Source: Paenibacillus sp. 37 (GTDB lineage: Bacteria > Bacillota > Bacilli > Paenibacillales > Paenibacillaceae). Taken from it: a stretch of 64,000 nucleotides of DNA. Position numbers and translations under genes: made by a program. The notes below the pieces were generated by a model that was given only the letters and a program-made list of their open reading frames with translations, did not search any database and was not told where the DNA came from. The stretch's first letter is position 1. Each line of letters begins with the position of its first letter. Below, piece by piece: positions 37,901 to 43,900 of the stretch. Where the stretch lies: NCBI RefSeq assembly GCF_008386395.1, contig NZ_CP043761.1:2914001-2978000 (forward strand), given 5' to 3'.

Positions 37901-40900
37901 AAAACGAATGGAATCACCGCGCCGAGTGGGGTGGCACAGACAGCACTGATGAATGAGGTATATACCCGGTACGGCATTCGAGCGGAGAACATGCAGTACA
38001 TTGTGACTCACGGGACGGGAACACGTCTCGGAGACCCAGTCGAAATCAATGCTTTGCAGGAGGCCTACAAAACGCGAAATATGGAGCCAGGCTCCTGTGC
38101 ACTGACGTCGGTAAAAACGAATTTGGGTCATACCCTCGCCGCTTCGGGAGTGGTGAGCCTGATTAGCCTGGTACAGGCGATGCGTCATGAGACGATCCCG
38201 GCAAGTCTGCACTGTGAAGAGGAAAGTGAATATATCCGGTGGTCGGAGGGGCCGTTTTATGTGAATAAAAGCAATCGGTCTTGGCCACGAACAGAGCAGG
38301 CGAGGTTGGGTGCGGTAAGTGCCTTTGGCATGAGTGGAACCAACGTGCATGTCGTAGTGGAAAGTTATGAAGGCAACAGGCAAAAACAAATGGCTGGAAA
38401 TGCAGCGCCTTATTATTTGCTGGCACTGTCGGCCAAAACGGAAGCAGCACTACAACGCAAGGTGGAAGACATGATCGCTGTACTGGAACGGGAAGAGATG
38501 CCGGATCTGGCGACAATCAGCTATACGCTGCTGGAGGGACGACAGCATTTCCGTCACCGCTGCGCGGTGGTTGTACAGTCCAGGGCGGATGCTGTGCATG
38601 TCTGGAAACAGTTCGGTACGAAAGAAAATAACGGGAAGATGTTCCGCGGGACAGTGGGCCGGGAGTTCATTGAACAGCGCATTGTCCGGGAACATGGTCA
38701 TGAGCTATTACATCAACTTCAGCATGAAACTCAAGTACCCTCAACCGGGGCATACCGTGACATTCTTCATGTCCTGGCTGATTTATACTGCCAGGGTTAC
38801 GCGCTGGATTGGGTGAACATGTACGGCGAGGCTGCTCCTGGACGTATTCATCTGCCATCCTATCCGTTTGCTCAGGAAGAATATTGGGTGACCCCGTCAT
38901 CCGCTGCAACAGTCCAGATGAACGAGCAGCATCATACAGCAAAGCTTCATCCGCTTATACACCGGAATACGTCAACGCTGCGCGAACAGCGGTATAGCTC
39001 TATTTTTACACTGGAAGATCCGTTACTGCATGAGCCTATGGAATCGGGTTACAAATGTCTTCCTGATGCAGCCCATGTGGAGATGGTGCGGGCAGCGGTG
39101 TCATGTGCGTTAAAAGGAGCGGACGGGATGAATCAGGCTCCGGTTCACATGAAGCTGTTCGACCATCAGTGGGTTAATCCAATGGTGGTGACAGAGGAAG
39201 CTCTGGAGGTTCATTTGGTCATCATTCCACAATCAGATCAATCCTTAATCTATGAGATATTCAGTGAAAGAGATGAGGGTGATGAAGAGTTATGGGGCAG
39301 GGGTCGCATCGAGTATGAACTTCTGGAATTCGTGAGGCCCCCAATGGATGTGCAGTCCATTACCGAAAGATGTACGCAAGTGGAGCTTAGGAACCTATCG
39401 TCAGAAGGTATATGCTCATCCATTGTTTGTTGTTATACCGGAGAGAATGAAGTGTTAATAAAGCTCTCGCCTAATCGCAATGATCAGGATCGGGCTTTGC
39501 TGATTACACCGAAGTCGCTGACTGAAGCCGTATCACTGGCGGCAAACATCTTTCAGACAAGAACGGGAGCGGCAGCAGATTATCGTAACAAAACGATACC
39601 AGTAAGTGAGGTAGGCGACTCGCTTGTACATGAGATAGGAGAATCGCTTACACATGAGGTACAGAGTCAAAGACATACCTGGCTTTCCATGGAGTCTATG
39701 GAATTTTCCGCAGATCACTTGCAGCATCCGCTGTGGATGTGGATCAGGGAGTTGGATTCCGGGCTGGATGTTACTTTCTATGATGCGAAAGAACAGGTAG
39801 TTGCACACATGGCGGGTTTACAGGTCCAAAAGAATCTGATGACAAAAGATGTACCGGAGGACATGGAAAGAAAGGAGATCGGACGCGAGGTTGCAGATGA
39901 TAACCTTCTGATGGCTTTTGAGGAAATATGGGAAGAATCGGAGCCAGAACTTCATCATGAAGAGAACCCACAGACTATGTTATGTGTACTTTCCCGTCAG
40001 GAGAATCAGGAGAGGTTCGTTTCACGGATGAAACATCACAACCCTGAGATCCAGCTGGTCTTCATCGATCCGGGACTGTGGGAAAACGAGACGGATACCG
40101 TTCATCTAGCGAAGTACAGAGAAGCGCTTCAGGAGATCAGCCAGCAATATGGGAACGTGGATACTGTACTATATTTGTCGGCACTGGAGGAACCGCTACT
40201 GCTGCAGGACACGAAGCCGATATTACTTTTGCTTCAGGCATTGGCAGCAGAGAAGATCAAGCCTGGCCGAATTCTGCTCGCCGGGGAATACAGAACAGGG
40301 ATCGAGCGGTGTTACCTGGATGCATGGATTGGTTTTGAGCGTTCACTTGGGCTCGTTATGCCCCATACGAAATTACAGGTAATCAGCAGTGATGTGCAAT
40401 CCATAAACGAAGTGAACTGGCAATGGTGGAGTGAACGGTTATGGCAAGAATTAAGGTCGAACCAGCGATGCAGCGTACGTTATGAGCATCAGCAGCGCAA
40501 AGTAAGCCGTATCAGATCAATCCCACCTGTCGAGCATTACAAACAGGGAACAGAATACGTGTTGCCAGGAAAGACATATTTGATTACAGGCGGATTGGGA
40601 GGAATTGGCCTCGCTTTTGCCAGAGCATGGGCTCCGTTGGGAGTAAATCTGGTGTTGATGGCCCGATCTTCCCTGGATTCTGTGAAACAGCAAAGAATTG
40701 ATGAGTTGACCGAGGCGGGCAGTCAGGTCATGTATGTTCAGACTGATGTTGCTGTATTAGAACAAGTCGAAGAAGCGGTGCGAACAGTTAAACGAAGATT
40801 TGGCGAAATTCACGGACTGATCCACGCTGCCGGGATTGAAAGTCGGGTAAGTGTGCTGGATAAATCAGCAGCAGATTTTGAGCGTGTGCTTGCTCCCAAA

Positions 40901-43900
40901 ATCCGGGGAACAATGGCATTGGACAAGGCGCTTGGTAACGAACCGCTGGAGTTCCGCAGTTATTTCTCTTCCTCATCGGCTATTTTGGGAGACTTCGGTT
41001 CCTGTGATTATGCTGTGGCGAATCGATTCCAGATGGCCTATGCCCAAGAACAGCATCGCACGGGTCCTATTCACACGGTATCCATCAACTGGCCGCTTTG
41101 GAGAGAGGGCGGAATGGGCACAGCAGAAAAGAATGCTTCGGCCATGTATCTCAAAACCAGCGGTCAACGTTTTCTGGAAAAAGACGAAGGGCTAGCATTA
41201 TTTCCAAAAATTCTAAATGAACCTTACGCTCACCAACTCGTTATGGCGGGGAAACCGGAACGCATATATCGTTTTCTGGGTGTTGAATTCACACCTGATG
41301 GAGCTGACAGCATGCCTCAGCCTTCACATGGAGTTAGGAATCCGGTTTTTACGAATCCTTCGGTGAAGCGGCGTGTACGTATGGAGTTACGTGGCAAAAC
41401 GGTGGCTGAATGCGCGCAATGGGAGCTTGGAGAAATAGCAAGCGAGCTGTTAAAGATACCTCATGAAGAATTGGACCCTCAAGCCAATCTTGCGGAGTTT
41501 GGATTTGATTCCATCAGCTTGACGGAGTATGCAGCACGGTTAAGCCATCATTACGGAGCGGAAGTGACACCATCCATTTTCTTTGGACATTCTACACTGA
41601 AGGGATTGGCTGAATATCTGGAAAACGAGCATCGGGATGTTTTAATTGGCATGTACGAAGAAAGGGAAGTCGTGACCGACATGAAATCCGATGTCGCGGA
41701 CCGAGGTTACCGATCTGAACGTTCCGGAAGATGGGCTGGCGGCAAATCCTTCCCTGCATCCGATCTTCGCCCAACTGCACGTAATCTGGACAAAATGGAT
41801 CAATTCACGGAACCTGTTGCCATTATTGGTATGAGCGGACGGTTCCCCGAAGCACGTGATGTGGACGAGATGTGGTCGATGATCAGTCAGGGTAAGGAAG
41901 CGATAAAAAGGGCACCGGAGGACCGGTTTTCCACCCGCAATGGGCGTGGACCTTGGAAATGCGGTCTTGTGCCAGGGGTACGGGAGTTTGACCCCCGCTT
42001 CTTCGAAATTTCTCCGCGTGAAGCCGAGAGCATGGACCCGCGTCAGCGATTGCTATTGCAGGAATCCTGGAGAGCGCTTGAAGATGCCGCTTATGGCAAA
42101 AGACAGCTTTCCTCCGGCCGGGTCGGTATGTTTGTCGGGGTGGAGAACAATGAGTATTTACAAGTTGTTGGTCTGGACGGGCCGCTTACATCCAACCACA
42201 ATGCCATTCTGGCCGCTAGATTAGCCTATCTACTGGACCTGAATGGTCCCAATATGGCGATTAATACGGCTTGTTCTTCGGGGCTGGCGGCTGTTCATCA
42301 AGCCTGTACCAGCCTGCGAACTGGAGAGTGTGACACAGCTCTTGCGGCAGGGGTGAGCCTGCTGCTTACCGAGCAGGGACTCGAAGCGATGTCCCAGGCG
42401 GGCATGCTGTCTGAGGATGGGCGCTGTTATGCGTTTGACCAACGTGCCAATGGCATGGTCCCGGGAGAAGCGATAGCGGTTGTTGTATTAAAGACCTTAT
42501 CCCAGGCTGAGGCGGATGGAGACTCGATCTACGGGGTCATTCGGGGCAGTGGCATGAACTATGATGGCAAAACGAATGGAATCACCGCACCAAGTGGGGT
42601 GGCACAAACGGCACTGATGAATGAGGTATATACCCGGTACGGCATTCGAGCGGAGAACATGCAGTACATTGTGACTCACGGGACGGGAACACGTCTCGGA
42701 GACCCTGTCGAAATCAATGCTTTGCAGGAGGCCTACAAAACGCGAAATATGGAGCCAGGCTCCTGTGCGCTGACGTCGGTAAAAACGAATTTGGGTCATA
42801 CCCTCGCTGCTTCGGGAGTGGTGAGCCTGATTAGCCTGGTACAGGCGATGCGTCATGAGACGATCCCGGCAAGTCTGCACTGTGAAGAGAAAAGTGAATA
42901 TATCCGGTGGTCGGAGGGGCCGTTTTATGTGAATAAAAGCAATCGGTCTTGGCCACGAACAGAGCAGGCGAGGTTGGGTGCGGTAAGTGCCTTTGGCATG
43001 AGTGGAACCAACGTGCATGTCGTGGTGGAAAGTTATGAAGGCAGCAGGCAAAAACAAACCTCTGGTTATGCGGCATCTTATTATTTGCTGGCGTTGTCAG
43101 CCAAAACTGAAGAGGCACTACAGCGCAAGGTAGAAGATATGATCACCGCACTGGATCGGGAAGAAGAGCCGGATCTGACGGCAATCAGCTACACGCTGCT
43201 GGAGGGACGACAGCATTTCCGACACCGTTGTGCGGTGGTTGTGCAGTCCAGGGAAGATGCCCTATACATGTTGAAACAACGGGGGCAATCCAAGTCAGGG
43301 GTTTTGTTTGAGGGCGTGGTGCCAAGAAGGTTTACTGGACAAAAGCTGTTACAGGAGCATGGGGACGAATGGATTATCAAAAGCACCGAAAGAAGTCTGT
43401 CCGCGGAGAAACAGAGGGATATACTCCATGTGCTGGCTGATCTGTATGCCCAGGGCTATGATCTGAACTGGGGCCAGATGTATGGCGATGTACCACCATT
43501 ACGCATCAGCCTGCCAACGTATCCTTTTGCCCGAGAGGAATATTGGATGGCGTCAAAGGAAAGGGAGCAAAGGGAAGAGCCGCCATCGCGGGAGCGCTCT
43601 TGGACTTCTCTTCACCCCCTGGTGCAACAAAATACGTCTGATTTCACTGAGCAAAGGTTCAGCTCGGTCTTCAATGGAAGAGAATTTTTCCTTAAGGATC
43701 ATATTATTCATGGAGTCTCCGTACTTCCCGGGGTGGCCCAATTGGAGATGGCCCGGGCTGCATTGCAGCTTACCGTTGCCGGAACAAGACCTGTTTTTCT
43801 GCAAAATGTGGTGTGGATCAGTCCCGTTGTCATGGACGGAGATGCAGCAATTCATAACAGCATTCAGGTCGGAATCGGATTACATCCTGTCACAGAGAAT

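Noticed and set aside
8793..43058. Large direct repeats as transposons or CRISPR-like elements
   Set aside because: All repeats are in-frame PKS domain segments with edges at or near domain borders. No transposase, terminal inverted repeats, target duplications or spacer pattern is present.
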